64,000 bases of DNA from Brevibacillus sp. JNUCC-41 (GTDB lineage Bacteria; Bacillota; Bacilli; Bacillales; DSM-1321): contig NZ_CP062163.1 of assembly GCF_014844095.1 (NCBI RefSeq), positions 3,257,501-3,321,500 on the forward strand. The letters are read 5' to 3'. The position numbers and the translations under genes are program-made. Below are positions 25,311 to 34,240 of this stretch, one piece after another. Position 1 is the first letter of the stretch. Each line of letters starts with the position of its first letter. The notes beneath the pieces are model-generated. The model searched no databases and was not told the origin of the DNA. It worked only from the letters and a program-made list of their open reading frames with translations.

Positions 25311-25487
25311 TCATCCTATGATTTTATAATTTTTATGGTTGACGACGGTTTTCTGTTCAAGTTCCAGATCACGATAATTTTCCATATACGTGACGTCTAC
25401 GATTACTGAGTTCTCGTTCACTTTCTCGACGATTCCTTTTAAGCCTTCTCTAAATTCAATGATATTTCCAACTTCCGCTTTCTTCAT
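25311..25487 (-). CDS. ykvS: YkvS-like DUF2187 protein
   Basis: This 58-residue protein begins MKKAEVGNIIEFREGLKG and has a KOW-like small beta fold, ending VVNHKNYKIIG. This is the DUF2187 pattern found in B. subtilis YkvS. Its function is unknown. The ATG at 25487 follows AAAGGATG, while an upstream ATG lacks such a site. It is a single-gene unit. Confidence 0.78.
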   Translation of the reverse strand: MKKAEVGNIIEFREGLKGIVEKVNENSVIVDVTYMENYRDLELEQKTVVNHKNYKIIG

Positions 25488-25937
25488 GGCAATCATCCTT
25501 TCCCATTTTGTTTCCAATGATCAAAAAGTAACTATGGAGTAATTGGATTATTCGAACATCTTGCGGTTTAGATTTTGACGTGGGAGGTGCTAGTAAGAGA
25601 AAAAGTTATCTCTTATGTCGGTACAGTAAGCTAAACTTTTAAAAGAAGGTACGATTTCTTGTAATGGAGCAGATGTAATGATATGGCATAATTTGGTATA
25701 TCTTATGTACGCAGTTACGTACCAGTATGTAATTCTATGTACAAAAAATGCCAATCATTTTACATTATGATATTTTACTATACAGTTTGCACTATTTTAA
25801 AGCATTCGTAAAGAATTATGTAGCAGTGGGCCTTAAAAAGTTCTGAATTATATTAAGTGGCAAGCTTATGTTAAAATAAAAACGGAATTTCTCCTGTAGA
25901 AATGATAGAACATTTGATAATTAAGGAGGATAATCTT
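25488..25937. other. 450-base intergenic region with phased GTA repeats
   Basis: No gene is supported here. The region is AT-rich. At about 25706-25742 the words TATGTACG, TACGTACC, ATGTAATT and ATGTACA recur about every 10-12 bases on one face of the helix. It also contains the ribosome binding site (AAGGAGG) of the next small gene. Confidence 0.4.
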
Positions 25938-26132
25938 ATGAATGCAGAAGAAGCAAAAGCTGTACTCGATAAACTGGCAAATCGGGAAATGGATGAATTC
26001 AGGATAACAAAAGAAGAATTTTTACCTTTTCGTGAGGTTCTTGTTAAAAGGGAAGACTTTAAACATTTTCGGGGGAATGCTCAACATAACGGTGTGATAA
26101 TTTATACGTATTTAGAAGAAGCGAGAAGTTAA
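25938..26132 (+). CDS. Small conserved-looking hypothetical protein (64 aa)
   Basis: This 64-residue charged protein starts MNAEEAKAVLDKLANREMDEF and ends IIYTYLEEARS. A perfect AAGGAGG lies seven bases before the ATG. It has no membrane segment and is not assigned to a family. It has its own long upstream region and a strong terminator, so it is probably an independently regulated gene. Confidence 0.7.
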   Translation: MNAEEAKAVLDKLANREMDEFRITKEEFLPFREVLVKREDFKHFRGNAQHNGVIIYTYLEEARS

Positions 26133-26139
26133 TGGATAT

Positions 26140-26175
26140 AATTTGGGGTGGCTCATGATTGAGCCACCCCAAATT
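26140..26175. terminator. Perfect 16-bp bidirectional terminator
   Basis: AATTTGGGGTGGCTCA and TGAGCCACCCCAAATT form a perfect stem with a 4-base loop between convergent genes. It lacks a long T-tract apart from the ATT within the stem. Confidence 0.8.
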
Positions 26176-26180
26176 ATTCA

Positions 26181-26669
26181 TTATGGAAAAATCAATTGTT
26201 TCCTTAATTTATTTAAAGCGGACCTTCTCCATGATTTGACGGCTGCGGTAGTAACTTTATATATCTCAGCAATTTCAGTCACCGTTTTATTCTCCAAGTA
26301 CGTCTGTAAAAGCCAGCGTTGCTGATTCAGTGTCAATCCATCCGTGTAGGTTAAGAGATTATCGATGGCAAAGGCCTCATCGTGTATTGAAAATGGATCT
26401 TTAATCTCTAGTAGGAAGGAATCAAATGGTTCGGTGTTGGCTTCATATTTATGGTGGTGCTTTAATTCATTCAGAATTTTGCCTTTGATAACCGTAAAGG
26501 CATAGTTGGAGAACTGACCGAATTCTTCATCGAATTTCCCATATGACTCCCATAAAGCGATCAATCCTACTTGAAAATATTCTTCCTTATTTTTATAGAT
26601 GGAAAGTGAGCGGATTATATGATGGATCATCGGCGTGAATTCGGACGTTAGTACTGAGAAATCTTCCAT
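26181..26669 (-). CDS. Small sigma-70-type RNA polymerase sigma factor
   Basis: This 162-residue protein has a sigma region 2 segment (EYFQVGLIALWESYGKFDEE then FSNYAFTVIKGKILNELK). A region 4 helix-turn-helix follows near its C-terminus (TVTEIAEIYKVTTAAVKSWR). The size and two-domain layout fit ECF-like or competence/phage-like sigma factors. No anti-sigma gene is adjacent. The ATG at 26669 follows AAAGGTGG, and the longer upstream frame is rejected. The target regulon is unknown. Confidence 0.75.
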   Translation of the reverse strand: MEDFSVLTSEFTPMIHHIIRSLSIYKNKEEYFQVGLIALWESYGKFDEEFGQFSNYAFTVIKGKILNELKHHHKYEANTEPFDSFLLEIKDPFSIHDEAFAIDNLLTYTDGLTLNQQRWLLQTYLENKTVTEIAEIYKVTTAAVKSWRRSALNKLRKQLIFP

Positions 26670-27092
26670 TAAGCAAGCCACCTTTAGAAAGTGCACTTTC
26701 CTGTATTCCCGGGTGCTTTTACCATAAATAAATCTTTCGGCTAAAGCCAAATGGCATAACGGGTAAATGGAAGGAATAAAAAGTGAGTTTTAAAGGGATT
26801 AACGAGGATCTTATTAATAGGAAAATGTTGATTCGATTGAACTTTAATGAGGGGATGGCCAAATGAAAAACACATCCATAGATTGGATGTGCCAACATTC
26901 AATATTTCTATATTTATTGTAAAGCCATATATCATGGGGAGGTGTTCAGTTTCGACAAAAGGGAGCGTGTTTCTGAAATCAAGCTGGACTTTATTTAAAA
27001 AAAACTGCAGGAAAACTGATCCTCTTTTAAGCCCCCTTATACGTTCTTAATGGTGATTTCAGAAAGCGGGCAAACTATTAACCATTGTATTG
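26670..27092. other. Intergenic region between sigma factor and thermonuclease
   Basis: I see no convincing gene in this stretch. It holds the sigma factor promoter region and a hairpin at 26871-26891. A plus-strand open frame at 26847-27050 lacks a ribosome binding site and family features. Confidence 0.4.
26862..26893 (-). terminator. Probable terminator of the thermonuclease gene
   Basis: CACATCCA and TGGATGTG pair around a 5-base loop. On the minus strand the stem is followed by a TTTTTCATTT tract. It lies about 200 bases past the thermonuclease stop codon. Confidence 0.6.
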
Positions 27093-27911
27093 TTAACTTT
27101 GTGATTTTCGGAATCCAGCATCCTGTGCGTCTTGTTCTGTACAAAACATTTCTTCCGGTTTGGTTATTTCGTAATATTGGCCCGAAGGAATGTGATATAT
27201 TTTGTTGCCTTTAGAGTTTATATTCCCTTTAATTTGCGGGTTACTGCAAGATGCAGTTGGCTTTTCCACTGAAGCCTCCACGGACTTCGAATCATCAAAG
27301 CCCTTTGAAGTTGCATAGTTTTCAATTGACCAAATACCGATTTCGTCTTTTTGGGCTTGTTTCTGAATGTTTTCCAATTCATCTAGATATTTCGTGTTCG
27401 GTGCATAAACATAGGCCACCCTTGCCAGTCCTTTTTCAAGCAGGAGTTTATTCACCATTTTACCGTCAACATAAAAATAGGCCAGCAGCCGACCATATTT
27501 ATCTCTTTCACCTATGCCGGTTTCTACTTCCACTTCAGAACCCGCTGGCATTAGTTCCTTGGTGAATTTGCTTGCTTCAGGTCCAAAGGGCTGAACGGGC
27601 TTGGATGGGTGGACGGTTTCTGGAGTATCTACCAAAAGGAGCCTGACCGTTTCTTCGTTCCCATTAGCCATTTTGATTTTTACTGTATCTCCGTCAACAA
27701 CTTTAATGATCTCGGCTGTGAATGTCTTGCCTTTTTCTTCATTTGAAGAATCCGCACTGGATCGGATGTCTTCATTGGAAATTGAATCTTCCTGTTTGGA
27801 TTGATTAATTAGGTTATCTGATGCAGCCTGGCAGCCAGACAACGTGATCAGGCAAAGTGCAGTCAGGAGAAAGGCATTCAGATAAGAATGTAAAAAGGAA
27901 TTTCCGTTCAT
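27093..27911 (-). CDS. Thermonuclease (SNase) lipoprotein with C-terminal extension
   Basis: This 272-residue protein has a signal peptide and lipobox (TLSGC, Cys about 27), a Ser/Asp linker, and a staphylococcal-nuclease domain (about 62-200). That domain carries the active-site elements VVDGDTVKIK, RLLLVDTPE and ERDKYGRLLAY. The last 50 residues (SNPQIKGNINSKGNKIYHIP onward) look like the small cell-surface domain seen after SNase domains. It should hydrolyse DNA or RNA outside the cell while anchored to the membrane. GGAGGG precedes the ATG. Confidence 0.88.
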   Translation of the reverse strand: MNGNSFLHSYLNAFLLTALCLITLSGCQAASDNLINQSKQEDSISNEDIRSSADSSNEEKGKTFTAEIIKVVDGDTVKIKMANGNEETVRLLLVDTPETVHPSKPVQPFGPEASKFTKELMPAGSEVEVETGIGERDKYGRLLAYFYVDGKMVNKLLLEKGLARVAYVYAPNTKYLDELENIQKQAQKDEIGIWSIENYATSKGFDDSKSVEASVEKPTASCSNPQIKGNINSKGNKIYHIPSGQYYEITKPEEMFCTEQDAQDAGFRKSQS

Positions 27912-28095
27912 GATAAGTCCCTCCATTTATTTAGGTTTTTCCACGTCCGTCATGGATATATTCAGCAGGAATAATACTAACCTATAAAAAAGGGAAAGAA
28001 AATGAAAATCATTGAAATTTTTTCATGCATCGCTACCTCATATCATGATAGTTTCTTATAATGATAGGGTGGAGTAAGGGAGGCAGGCGTGTAAA

Positions 28096-28728
28096 ATGAT
28101 ATTTAGACTTGAAAATATTAGGTATAAGGGGATTTTGAAAATTGATGATTTGAGAATATCCGCTTGTATGGTTACTTGCTTGACCGGGGAAAGCGGTGCA
28201 GGGAAAACCTCACTGCTCCGATTATTGAACAGGATGGATGACCCGGATAGCGGTTCGATCTATTATCAGGATCAGTTGCTGGATGAATTCAACCCGATAG
28301 AGCTCCGGCGTAAAGTCACAATGCTTTCTCAGTCACCGTTCACTATACCGGGTACGATTGAAGAAAACCTGCAGATTGGCCTGGAATTGACAGAACGTGA
28401 AAAAAAGGATAAAGCCGAATTGGTTAAAGCACTTGAAACCGTCAAGTTGAAGAAGCCTTTAGACGAAGGGGCGGAGAATCTTTCTGGCGGGGAGAAACAG
28501 AGGCTGGCACTGGCGAGGTTACTTTTATTGAAACCCGAGGTGTATTTACTGGATGAGCCGACTTCAGCTCTTGATGAAGAAGCCGAGCTGACGGTCATGA
28601 GCCGATTTTTAGAAGAAGTAAAGCGGGGAAAAGGAACGGTCATCATGATAACCCATTCAAAACAGCTTGCGGAAATATGTGCTGAAAAGAAGATCGTTCT
28701 GAAAAAGGCGAAGGAGGGTGATTATTAA
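28096..28728 (+). CDS. fetA: ABC transporter ATP-binding protein, FetA-like
   Basis: This 210-residue ATPase has Walker A GESGAGKTS (about 34-42), the signature LSGGEKQRLALAR, Walker B VYLLDEPTSALD and the switch His in MITHSK. It overlaps the permease gene by one base (TAATG). The pair matches E. coli FetA-FetB, where it exports iron and protects against oxidative stress. Iron export here is inferred from family membership. Confidence 0.82.
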   Translation: MIFRLENIRYKGILKIDDLRISACMVTCLTGESGAGKTSLLRLLNRMDDPDSGSIYYQDQLLDEFNPIELRRKVTMLSQSPFTIPGTIEENLQIGLELTEREKKDKAELVKALETVKLKKPLDEGAENLSGGEKQRLALARLLLLKPEVYLLDEPTSALDEEAELTVMSRFLEEVKRGKGTVIMITHSKQLAEICAEKKIVLKKAKEGDY

Positions 28729-29513
28729 TGGAGGCGAATGGGATAATAGATATTGAGTTCTGGCGTCTCTGTGCAGCCTATGTCTTTGTAGTAATTCTGC
28801 TCATAATCGTGAAATGGCGGGGGATTTCACGGGAAAAGCAAATCATGCTCGCTACGGTAAGGATGACGGTGCAACTCATTCTCGCCGGATATGTTTTGAC
28901 ATATATCTTTGAAAATCCCCACCCTTTACTTTCTTTAGGATTTTTATGTGCGATGGCACTGTTTTCCATCCATAATATTTTTAAGCAAGTGCCTTATACA
29001 ATTAATAAGAAAATCAAAAGGATGGTTATCCTAAGTATGTTGTCAGGACCCATGGTGGCCTTATTTTATTTTAATGTGGTTGTCATCCATTTCACGCCGT
29101 GGTATGAGCCGAGGTATTTCATTCCAATTGCAGGGATGATCGTTGGGAATGCCATGACTGGAGTGACATTGGCGCTTAAAAACCTTCATGATGGGATTAG
29201 CAGTAATCGTGAAAAGGTGGAAGCGATGTTGATGCTTGGAGCGACTCCAGCGAGGGCAGTGAAGAAATATGTGGATGCTGCATTCGACTCCGCAGTGCTC
29301 CCGACTTTGAACAATATGCTCGGGATGGGGATTATCTTCCTTCCAGGAATGATGACAGGGCAAATCCTGTCGGGGATAAGCCCGCTCATCGCTATTGAAT
29401 ACCAGATTGCGATAATAATCGGGATTCTCGGAAGTGTTTCTTTAACGGTGGTCCTCTTCATTATGCTGAGTTTCAGGGCTTTTTTTACCAAAAATGCACA
29501 GTTATCCATTTAA
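28728..29513 (+). CDS. fetB: ABC transporter permease, FetB-like (UPF0014)
   Basis: This 261-residue membrane protein has about seven hydrophobic segments. It carries the UPF0014/FetB signatures YFIPIAGMIVGNAMTG and the cytoplasmic EAMLMLGATPARAVK coupling segment, followed by MLGMGIIFLPGMMTGQIL. It starts on the A of the TAA of the ATPase gene, so the two proteins are made together. Its product should form the membrane channel of the putative iron exporter. Confidence 0.84.
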   Translation: MEANGIIDIEFWRLCAAYVFVVILLIIVKWRGISREKQIMLATVRMTVQLILAGYVLTYIFENPHPLLSLGFLCAMALFSIHNIFKQVPYTINKKIKRMVILSMLSGPMVALFYFNVVVIHFTPWYEPRYFIPIAGMIVGNAMTGVTLALKNLHDGISSNREKVEAMLMLGATPARAVKKYVDAAFDSAVLPTLNNMLGMGIIFLPGMMTGQILSGISPLIAIEYQIAIIIGILGSVSLTVVLFIMLSFRAFFTKNAQLSI

Positions 29514-29725
29514 TCATTGAAGAATCTGAAAAGTAATAGTTGCAGTTCCATCTATATTTTTGTACTATTTTGTAGGTACCAATAGTTTTGGTTTGTTTGT
29601 TGGGAATGATAATGCTATCCTGATAAGGAAAAGGGCATTTCTTTTTTCATTTCTTTCATGAGTGGATGGAGAACCCCCTTACATAACCTATTTATGTTAA
29701 TTTATCTTAAAGGAGATTGATTTAT

Positions 29726-29992
29726 ATGGTAGAAAAAACATTTACAGTAACTGCAGAAACAGGAATTCACGCTCGTCCGGCTACATTGCTTGTACAAGCT
29801 GCAGGAAAATTTGATTCAGAAATAAACCTTTCTTATAAAGAGAAAAAAGTGAATCTTAAGTCCATTATGGGTGTCATGTCACTGGGTATTGGCCAAGGTG
29901 CGGAAATTACGATTTCTGCAGAAGGAAGCGATGAAAATGATGCACTAAATACACTTGCTGAAACGTTGAACAGAGAAGGATTAGCAGAATAA
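29726..29992 (+). CDS. ptsH: Phosphocarrier protein HPr
   Basis: This 88-residue HPr carries the phospho-acceptor His15 ([10 protein letters not shown]) and the regulatory Ser46 ([10 protein letters not shown]), which HPr kinase phosphorylates for CcpA-dependent catabolite repression. It passes phosphate from enzyme I to sugar-specific enzymes II. AAAGGAG precedes the ATG. Its TAA overlaps the ATG of ptsI (TAATG). Unlike in B. subtilis, no ptsG precedes it; FetAB-like genes lie upstream. Confidence 0.97.
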   Translation: MVEKTFTVTAETGIHARPATLLVQAAGKFDSEINLSYKEKKVNLKSIMGVMSLGIGQGAEITISAEGSDENDALNTLAETLNREGLAE

Positions 29993-31710
29993 TGTCCACT
30001 TTGATTAGTGGAATAGCAGCTTCAAACGGAATAGCCATCGCTAAAGCCTATCGACTTACAGAGCCAGATTTATCGATTGAAAAAAGAAGTATAGAAGATG
30101 TCGGGGCGGAAATATCCCGTTTTAAGGAAGCTATTCAAAAGTCAACAAATGAATTGGAGATAATCAGGGATAAAGCCGAAAAGGATTTAGGGGCCGATAA
30201 AGCCGCTATCTTTGACGCACACCTGCTTGTTTTGGCTGATCCGGAACTTATAACTCCAATTCAGGATAAAATTCAATCAGAAGGTGTCAACGCTGAGTTT
30301 TCCTTAAATGAAACCGCAAGCATGTTCATTACGATGTTTGAACAAATGGATAATGAATACATGAAGGAACGTGCAGCGGATATCCGTGACGTCACGAAAC
30401 GGGTACTGTCGCATCTTTTAGGCGTTCATATTCCAAATCCAAGCATGATTGCTGAAGAAGTGATCATCATTGCGGAGGATTTGACTCCATCCGATACAGC
30501 ACAGTTGAATCCGGCATATGTTAAAGGATTTACGACCGATATCGGTGGACGTACATCCCATTCAGCCATAATGGCACGTTCATTGGAAATTCCAGCAGTC
30601 GTTGGAGCGAAGTCAGTGACCTCTTCCATTGAAAATGGTGACTTGGTCATAATTGACGGATTAAAGGGTGAAGTTCACATCAATCCTACTCCTGAACTCG
30701 TGAAACGCTACGAAGAGGAGCAGGAAGCCTATGGTAGGCAAAAGGCTGAGTGGGCGAAGCTGGTTAATGAAAAAACCGTTACACATGATGGCCATCATGT
30801 GGAATTGGCAGCCAATATTGGTACGCCTAAAGATCTGGAGGGCGTACATCAAAATGGCGGTGAAGGTATCGGATTATATCGTACGGAATTTCTTTATATG
30901 GGCAGAAATGACTTTCCAAGTGAAGAAGAACAGTTCGAGGCATACAAAGCGGTGCTGGAAGGAATGTCAGGCAAGCCTGTAGTCGTCAGAACGCTTGACA
31001 TAGGCGGGGACAAGGAGTTGCCTTACTTAGAGCTTCCTAAGGAAATGAATCCTTTCCTTGGGTACCGCGCGATTCGCCTTTGCTTAAATGAACAGGAGAT
31101 TTTCCGGACTCAGCTCCGTGCCCTGCTTCGTGCAAGCATTTACGGAGATTTGAAAATCATGTTCCCGATGATTGCCACGCTAGCTGAATTCCGTGAAGCT
31201 AAAGCCGTCTTGGCTGAAGTTAGGCAGGAATTGCTTGACAATGGTATTCAAGTTGCTGAAAAAATTGAAGTCGGAATTATGGTTGAAATCCCTTCAACTG
31301 CAGTGATGGCGGATATATTTGCTAAGGAAGTCGATTTCTTCAGCATAGGCACTAATGACTTGATTCAGTATACGATGGCCGCTGACCGAATGAATGAGAG
31401 AGTATCCTATTTATATCAACCATATAACCCAGCGATTCTACGCCTGGTTAAAATGGTCATAGATGCAGCTCATAAAGAAGGGAAATGGGCCGGGATGTGC
31501 GGGGAAATGGCTGGAGATGAAATTGCCATACCGATTTTGATCGGATTGGGTCTTGATGAATTCTCAATGAGTGCCACTTCGATTTTAAAAGCACGTTCTT
31601 TAATTAGCCAACTTTCGCTTGAAGAGATGAAAAACCTATCTCAGGAAGTTTTAGGGTTGGATACGAATGATAATGTGAAAGAAGCGGTAATTAACGCTTT
31701 GAAGAAATAA
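29992..31710 (+). CDS. ptsI: PTS enzyme I (phosphoenolpyruvate-protein phosphotransferase)
   Basis: This 572-residue enzyme transfers phosphate from PEP to HPr. It has the N-terminal HPr-binding region, the active His at about residue 190 in [13 protein letters not shown], the PEP-binding [12 protein letters not shown] and [13 protein letters not shown] segments. The C-terminal [10 protein letters not shown] motif carries the catalytic Cys. The length matches B. subtilis enzyme I (570). It is translationally coupled to ptsH and followed by two terminator-like hairpins. Confidence 0.97.
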   Translation: MSTLISGIAASNGIAIAKAYRLTEPDLSIEKRSIEDVGAEISRFKEAIQKSTNELEIIRDKAEKDLGADKAAIFDAHLLVLADPELITPIQDKIQSEGVNAEFSLNETASMFITMFEQMDNEYMKERAADIRDVTKRVLSHLLGVHIPNPSMIAEEVIIIAEDLTPSDTAQLNPAYVKGFTTDIGGRTSHSAIMARSLEIPAVVGAKSVTSSIENGDLVIIDGLKGEVHINPTPELVKRYEEEQEAYGRQKAEWAKLVNEKTVTHDGHHVELAANIGTPKDLEGVHQNGGEGIGLYRTEFLYMGRNDFPSEEEQFEAYKAVLEGMSGKPVVVRTLDIGGDKELPYLELPKEMNPFLGYRAIRLCLNEQEIFRTQLRALLRASIYGDLKIMFPMIATLAEFREAKAVLAEVRQELLDNGIQVAEKIEVGIMVEIPSTAVMADIFAKEVDFFSIGTNDLIQYTMAADRMNERVSYLYQPYNPAILRLVKMVIDAAHKEGKWAGMCGEMAGDEIAIPILIGLGLDEFSMSATSILKARSLISQLSLEEMKNLSQEVLGLDTNDNVKEAVINALKK

Positions 31711-31729
31711 AAAAAATGAGGAAAAACGG

Positions 31730-31766
31730 CACCCCATCCACAGAATTTTCGGATGGGGTGATTTCC
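31730..31766 (+). terminator. Terminator-like hairpin after ptsI
   Basis: CACCCCATCC pairs perfectly with GGATGGGGTG around an 11-base loop. The T-tract that follows is weak (ATTTCC). Confidence 0.7.
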
Positions 31767-31886
31767 TGTAATTTTTTCTTGAATATTTAAGAAAATGTTT
31801 ATTGCACTAAAATGGGGGTAAATAAAAAGCAAGCACAGTTGTTTAGCTCTATTAGGGCAGCTGACATTCTCATTTCCCCCTTTGAC
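31767..31886 (+). other. Non-coding stretch between two hairpins, possible small RNA
   Basis: About 120 bases separate the ptsI hairpin from a second, stronger terminator at 31887-31918. No ORF with a ribosome binding site is visible. AAATGGGGG near 31810 can pair partly with CCCCC near 31876. Confidence 0.3.
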
Positions 31887-31918
31887 GCCGGTTGGGTTAT
31901 CCAACCGGCTATTTTTTT
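31887..31918 (+). terminator. Strong intrinsic terminator upstream of the ykvO-like gene
   Basis: GCCGGTTGG pairs with CCAACCGGC around a 5-base loop and runs into TATTTTTTT. Confidence 0.88.
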
Positions 31919-32016
31919 GCAAATAAAATCAAAATAATGATTATTCAGATTTTTCACTTTGCGGTTATGACGATATAATGGAATTATGATTTAATAAAAT
32001 GGAGGTTAAATATAAT

Positions 32017-32802
32017 ATGGAATTACATTTGGAAAAGAAAAATGCGTTGATTTTAGCTTCAAGTCAAGGGTTGGGGAAGGCCATGGCAGCTGAATTGGTT
32101 AAAGAAGGAGCAAATGTCATGCTGGCAAGCCGTGATGGAGAAAAGCTTGCCGCAGTACAAAGGGAATTATCGCAGCTTGGGACGGGTAAAGTTTCTTATA
32201 TGGTAACGGATATAACAAAAGCTGAAGATATTAAAAGCCTGGTTGGGAAAACTGCTGAAGAATTCGGCGGTATTGACATCCTTATTAATAACGCCGGAGG
32301 TCCTCCAGGGGGTTCATTTACAGATTTCAATGATGAAGAATGGCAACAATCCTTCGAACTTAATTTACTGAGTTTCATAAGGACGATCCGTGAAAGCTTG
32401 CCACATCTAAAAAAACAGGGCGGGAAAATTGTTAATATTGCTTCTTCATCTATTAAGGAACCAATTCCAGGATTGGTATTATCGAATACATTCCGGACGG
32501 CAATCGTTGGATTGTCAAAGACGTTAGCTTCAGAATTAGCACCGGATCGGATTTTGGTCAATACAGTCGGTCCAGGAAGAATCGCAACAGACCGCGTTCA
32601 GCACCTTGATGAAATGAATGCGGAGAAACTAGGCGTCACTCCTGAGAAGGTGACTGAACAATCGATTAACAGAATCCCTCTTGGCCGTTATGGGGAACCC
32701 GAGGAATTTGCAAAGTTCGTTACTTTCCTTGTTTCAGGCGCTAATACATATTTAACGGGCCAGTCGTATTTAGTTGACGGAGGAATGATAAAGTCCATTT
32801 AA
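32017..32802 (+). CDS. ykvO: YkvO-like SDR protein lacking the catalytic Tyr and Lys
   Basis: This 261-residue SDR has a cofactor-binding start with ASSQGLGKAMA (in place of TGxxxGIG), NNAGG, and a C-terminal YLVDGGM. The usual YxxxK active site reads SNTFR, so Tyr is Ser and Lys is Arg. This matches a distinct SDR branch that includes B. subtilis YkvO. Such proteins may use another catalytic arrangement or act as binding proteins. GGAGG lies 12 bases before the ATG at 32017. Confidence 0.72.
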   Translation: MELHLEKKNALILASSQGLGKAMAAELVKEGANVMLASRDGEKLAAVQRELSQLGTGKVSYMVTDITKAEDIKSLVGKTAEEFGGIDILINNAGGPPGGSFTDFNDEEWQQSFELNLLSFIRTIRESLPHLKKQGGKIVNIASSSIKEPIPGLVLSNTFRTAIVGLSKTLASELAPDRILVNTVGPGRIATDRVQHLDEMNAEKLGVTPEKVTEQSINRIPLGRYGEPEEFAKFVTFLVSGANTYLTGQSYLVDGGMIKSI

Positions 32803-32840
32803 GGATTTTTGAAACAAAATGATTGGGAGGAATCTGCAAG

Positions 32841-33710
32841 ATGCAATCGAACAAAGTGATCGGCTTCATAGGTTTAGGAGTGATGGGAAAAAGCATGGCC
32901 GCAAATCTTCTTAAGGCGGGATTTGAGGTGTTTGTTTATACAAGGACGAAAGATAAGGCAAATGAACTGCTTTCACAGGGCGCGAAGTGGGCATCTGCAC
33001 CAAAGGAAATTGCGCAGAAAGCAAATGTGATCATTTCCATGGTAGGATACCCTAGTGATGTGGAAGAAATCTATCTTGGGGAAAATGGGCTTATCGAGAA
33101 CGGGAAACAAGGAACCCATTTAATCGATATGACGACCTCCACACCGTCTTTGGCAGTGAAAATAGCGGAGGAGGCTAAGAAAAGAGGCATGGAATCATTG
33201 GATGCACCGGTTTCCGGAGGGGATATCGGTGCCCGTGATGCAAAGCTTACGATCATGGTCGGCGGGTCTAGTGAGGCATTTGAAACGGTCCTGCCCATTT
33301 TTGATATAATTGGCAGCAATGTTGTCCATCAAGGCCCGGCTGGTTCGGGACAGCATACGAAAATGTGCAATCAAATCGCCATTGCATCTAATATGATCGG
33401 AGTGACTGAAGCGATTTCCTATGCCCAAAAAGCGGGGTTGGATCCGGAACGGGTATTAAGAAGCATATCATCGGGCTCTGCCGGTAGCTGGTCACTTTCC
33501 AATCTTGTGCCGCGGATGGTTGAAGGGGATTTTGAACCTGGTTTTTATATCAAGCATTTTATCAAGGATATGAAGATTGCACTTGATGAAGCGGAAAGAA
33601 TGGGAATGGACGCTCCTGGATTAAGTCTAAGCAAATCCCTGTATGAGGGGCTGGCAGAAGCTGGCGAGGAAAATAGCGGTACACAGGCGTTATATAAACA
33701 TTATAATTAA
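32841..33710 (+). CDS. ykwC: Beta-hydroxyacid dehydrogenase, YkwC-like (HIBADH family)
   Basis: This 289-residue NAD(P)-dependent enzyme of the 3-hydroxyisobutyrate/tartronate semialdehyde family starts with IGFIGLGVMGKSMAANL. It also has the substrate-binding DAPVSGGDIGARDAKL segment and the catalytic Lys in GSGQHTKMCNQ. It oxidises a short beta-hydroxyacid to the semialdehyde. TGGGAGG precedes the ATG. The position near patA and cheV matches B. subtilis ykwC. The exact substrate is unknown. Confidence 0.85.
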   Translation: MQSNKVIGFIGLGVMGKSMAANLLKAGFEVFVYTRTKDKANELLSQGAKWASAPKEIAQKANVIISMVGYPSDVEEIYLGENGLIENGKQGTHLIDMTTSTPSLAVKIAEEAKKRGMESLDAPVSGGDIGARDAKLTIMVGGSSEAFETVLPIFDIIGSNVVHQGPAGSGQHTKMCNQIAIASNMIGVTEAISYAQKAGLDPERVLRSISSGSAGSWSLSNLVPRMVEGDFEPGFYIKHFIKDMKIALDEAERMGMDAPGLSLSKSLYEGLAEAGEENSGTQALYKHYN

Positions 33711-33775
33711 GTGCTAGCATTTCTTTACCATGAATAAGCTGATAGCGACAGCCTTTACAAAAAGGAGTGAAAGCT

Positions 33776-34141
33776 ATGGGCGAATTCGATGATATCAATA
33801 TGAAATTCCAGGAATTAGAAGATGGTCGATATATTGTAAGGATTGAAGGCTTTAAACGAGAAAAAACCATTCATCAAACAAAGCCCATTCGTTGGGATCT
33901 GAAATTAATGAATGAAAGTCCGCTAATCTTACCGGTGAAATTCAGTCATATCGAAACGAATGCCGGTTTTCAGATCCTGATGCGCGAATTGAAGAGCTTA
34001 GGTTTTTCAAAGCCGCGCTCCGCAAAGGAATTTGAAGAAGTGATGGCTGATTTACTTGGATCCATCGTTGAAGTGAGCCTTACCACGACAAATAAGGAAG
34101 AAGGATATCGGGAAATTCGTTTTTTACGGAGATTGTATTAG
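33776..34141 (+). CDS. Conserved-looking hypothetical protein (121 aa)
   Basis: This 121-residue charged protein starts MGEFDDINMKFQELEDGRYI and contains HIETNAGFQILMRELKSLG. An AAAGGAG site is well placed before the ATG. The layout loosely recalls small DUF669-type, single-stranded-DNA-associated proteins, but I cannot confirm this. It follows the ykwC-like gene by 65 bases and ends at a strong terminator. Confidence 0.65.
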   Translation: MGEFDDINMKFQELEDGRYIVRIEGFKREKTIHQTKPIRWDLKLMNESPLILPVKFSHIETNAGFQILMRELKSLGFSKPRSAKEFEEVMADLLGSIVEVSLTTTNKEEGYREIRFLRRLY

Positions 34142-34198
34142 TTGATTGGCTTGGTGAAAAACCTCAGGTAGCCTGACATCTTTGAAAAATAGGAAAAT

Positions 34199-34236
34199 GG
34201 CCTTCAATTGTTCATTCAATTGAAGGCCACTTTTTT
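34199..34236. terminator. Bidirectional intrinsic terminator
   Basis: GGCCTTCAATTG and CAATTGAAGGCC form a perfect 12-base stem with a 6-base loop, followed by ACTTTTTTT on the plus strand. It also serves the minus-strand patA gene. Confidence 0.9.
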
Positions 34237-34240
34237 TCGG

